Source: Streptomyces sp. NRRL F-5630 (GTDB taxonomy: Bacteria; Actinomycetota; Actinomycetes; Streptomycetales; Streptomycetaceae). Taken from it: 22,292 nt of DNA. Under the pieces are notes generated by a model that was given only the letters and a program-made list of their open reading frames with translations, had not been told where the DNA came from and did no database searches. The stretch is from the NCBI RefSeq assembly GCF_000719475.1, contig NZ_JOGO01000089.1, positions 1-22,292 on the forward strand. The letters are read 5' to 3'. The translations under genes and the position numbers were made by a program. Each line of letters starts with the position of its first letter. Within the stretch, counting starts at the first letter, position 1. Shown one piece after another: positions 21,227-22,292 of this stretch.

Positions 21227-22021
21227 ATGCCGACTCCGGCCCCCGCCGCCACCCGTATGCCCACGCTCTACCTGAGCCACGGCGCCCCGCAGCTCGCCGA
21301 CGACCCGGTCTGGCCCGGCCAGCTCGCCGCCTGGTCGGCCGGGCTGCCGCGCCCTCGCGCGATCCTGATGATCTCCGCGCACTGGGAGGACGCTCCCCTC
21401 GCCCTCGGCGCCACCCGCACCCTGCCCCTCGTCCACGACTTCTGGGGTTTCCCCGAGCGCTACTACGCGGTCCAGTACGCGGCCCCCGGCGCCCCGTGGC
21501 TCGCCGAGTCGGTCCGCAAACTGCTCGGCGGCGCCGGCACCCCTGTCCAGGACGTCGAGGACCGCGGCCTCGATCACGGCGCCTACGTCCCCCTCGTGGA
21601 GATGTACCCGGACGCCGACATCCCCGTGCTCCAGATCTCCCTGCCCACGCTCGACCCCGAGCGCCTCATGGACCTCGGCCGCAAGCTCGCCCCGCTGCGG
21701 GACGAGGGTGTACTCATCGTCGGCAGCGGCTTCTTCACCCACAACCTGGCCGTACTGCGCCACCCAGGAGGCGTGCCGAGCTGGTCGAGGGAGTTCGACG
21801 ACTGGGGCAGGCGGGCCCTGGAGGGCGGCGACATCGACTCCCTGCTCGACTTCCGCCACACCTCCCCGGCCGGACAGCTCGCCCACCCCAGGACCGAGCA
21901 CTTCGCCCCCCTCTTCGTCACCCTCGGCGCCGCCGACGCCACCGGCGAGCTCGACACGCGCCGCAGCGTCATCGACGGCTTCTGGCTGGGCCTCGCCAAG
22001 CGCTCCCTCCAATTCGGCTGA
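21227..22021 (+). CDS. Class III extradiol ring-cleavage dioxygenase (DODA/LigB type)
   Basis: A 264-residue cytoplasmic enzyme of the LigB fold, the DODA/YgiD subgroup that opens catechol-type rings with oxygen. Conserved family positions are visible: YLSHGAP (H18), ISAHWE (H52), LDHGAYVPL (H117), GFFTHN (H172) and TEHFAPLFV (H225). H18, H52 and H225 are the likely metal ligands and H117 or H172 the acid-base residues. Length matches the family (about 260). ATG 21227 is the first; ATG 21257, just before the conserved PTLYLSHG, is an alternative. The upstream purine-rich stretch gives an acceptable ribosome site. The adjacent divergent MarR gene suggests induction by an aromatic compound. The true substrate is unknown. 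Confidence 0.93.
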   Translation: MPTPAPAATRMPTLYLSHGAPQLADDPVWPGQLAAWSAGLPRPRAILMISAHWEDAPLALGATRTLPLVHDFWGFPERYYAVQYAAPGAPWLAESVRKLLGGAGTPVQDVEDRGLDHGAYVPLVEMYPDADIPVLQISLPTLDPERLMDLGRKLAPLRDEGVLIVGSGFFTHNLAVLRHPGGVPSWSREFDDWGRRALEGGDIDSLLDFRHTSPAGQLAHPRTEHFAPLFVTLGAADATGELDTRRSVIDGFWLGLAKRSLQFG

Positions 22022-22059
22022 CTCCGGAGCCCGACCTCTCCGGCGTGGGGGCTGTCGGT

Positions 22060-22135
22060 CGGTGGCGCGGGGGGTGCTGGAAGGGGAGGGATGCGGGGCG
22101 GTGGCGCGGGCGCTGCTGGAGGGGGAGGGACGGGA
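22060..22135 (+). repeat. 39-bp imperfect tandem repeat after the dioxygenase
   Basis: Units 22060-22098 and 22099-22135 match at most positions (CGGTGGCGCGGG, GCTGCTGGA or near, GGGAGGGA). They lie in the non-coding end of the window (22022-22292), where no gene was recognised. Confidence 0.75.
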
Positions 22136-22292
22136 AGCGAGCGCGAAAGCGTCCCGCCGAGGCCGGGGCGGTAGAGACGGTAAGGGGGCGTCCCTGATGA
22201 AGGTGGGGCGGGGGAGCGGGAGGTGCGGCCTGGCAGGGATGACGAGGCTGGGGGTCACCCTCGCCCGCCGGGGCTCGCGGCCCGTACCCGCC

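Noticed and set aside
1..22292. CRISPR arrays, transposases, insertion sequences and rRNA genes
   Set aside because: No regularly spaced repeats with unique spacers, no transposase motifs or terminal inverted repeats, and no rRNA-like stretch was seen.

Overview
The window is chromosomal DNA from a high-GC actinomycete, almost certainly Streptomyces or a close relative. GC is very high and third codon positions are nearly all G or C. GTG starts with strong GGAGG-type ribosome sites are common. The gene types also fit: fused FbiC, paired XRE-DUF5753 and DUF397 genes, a GPP34 protein, a D-Ala-D-Ala carboxypeptidase with a long disordered tail, and many regulators next to their targets. No phage structural genes, transposases or CRISPR arrays were seen.

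Layout. (1) 1-4.1 kb: fbiC (coenzyme F420 chromophore synthesis), probably leaderless, then a strong hairpin and an ADP-ribosylglycohydrolase-fold protein that has lost its metal-binding aspartates. (2) 4.2-6.7 kb, minus strand: DUF397 protein, XRE-DUF5753 regulator, GPP34 protein. (3) 6.9-11.7 kb, plus strand: an 878-residue S11 D,D-carboxypeptidase with about 475 disordered residues before its single membrane segment, then a polytopic membrane protein that may be a GT-C-type glycosyltransferase. (4) 11.9-15.0 kb: an accessory block ending at tRNA-Arg(CCT). It holds an XRE regulator with a C-terminal beta-rich domain and, divergently, a three-gene set: a 63-residue Cys-tailed peptide, a GRDP-like protein with conserved Trp/His/Cys and a Cys cluster, and a SAM methyltransferase. 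A frameshifted XRE remnant and several hairpins lie between the methyltransferase and the tRNA. This is the best candidate for an undescribed system. (5) 15.2-19.9 kb: an M6-like secreted metalloprotease divergent from a TetR regulator, with a perfect CRP-type palindrome and two identical-arm palindromes between them, then a 14-TM DHA2-type drug exporter. (6) 20.5-22.0 kb: a MarR regulator divergent from a DODA/LigB-type extradiol dioxygenase, with two related TTGA-N4-TNAA palindromes around a plausible promoter.

The theme is small regulator-target pairs (XRE/DUF397, XRE/peptide cassette, TetR/protease and exporter, MarR/dioxygenase) set among housekeeping genes for F420 and the cell envelope. 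Functions come from motifs read by eye. Regulatory sites are inferences from symmetry and position.
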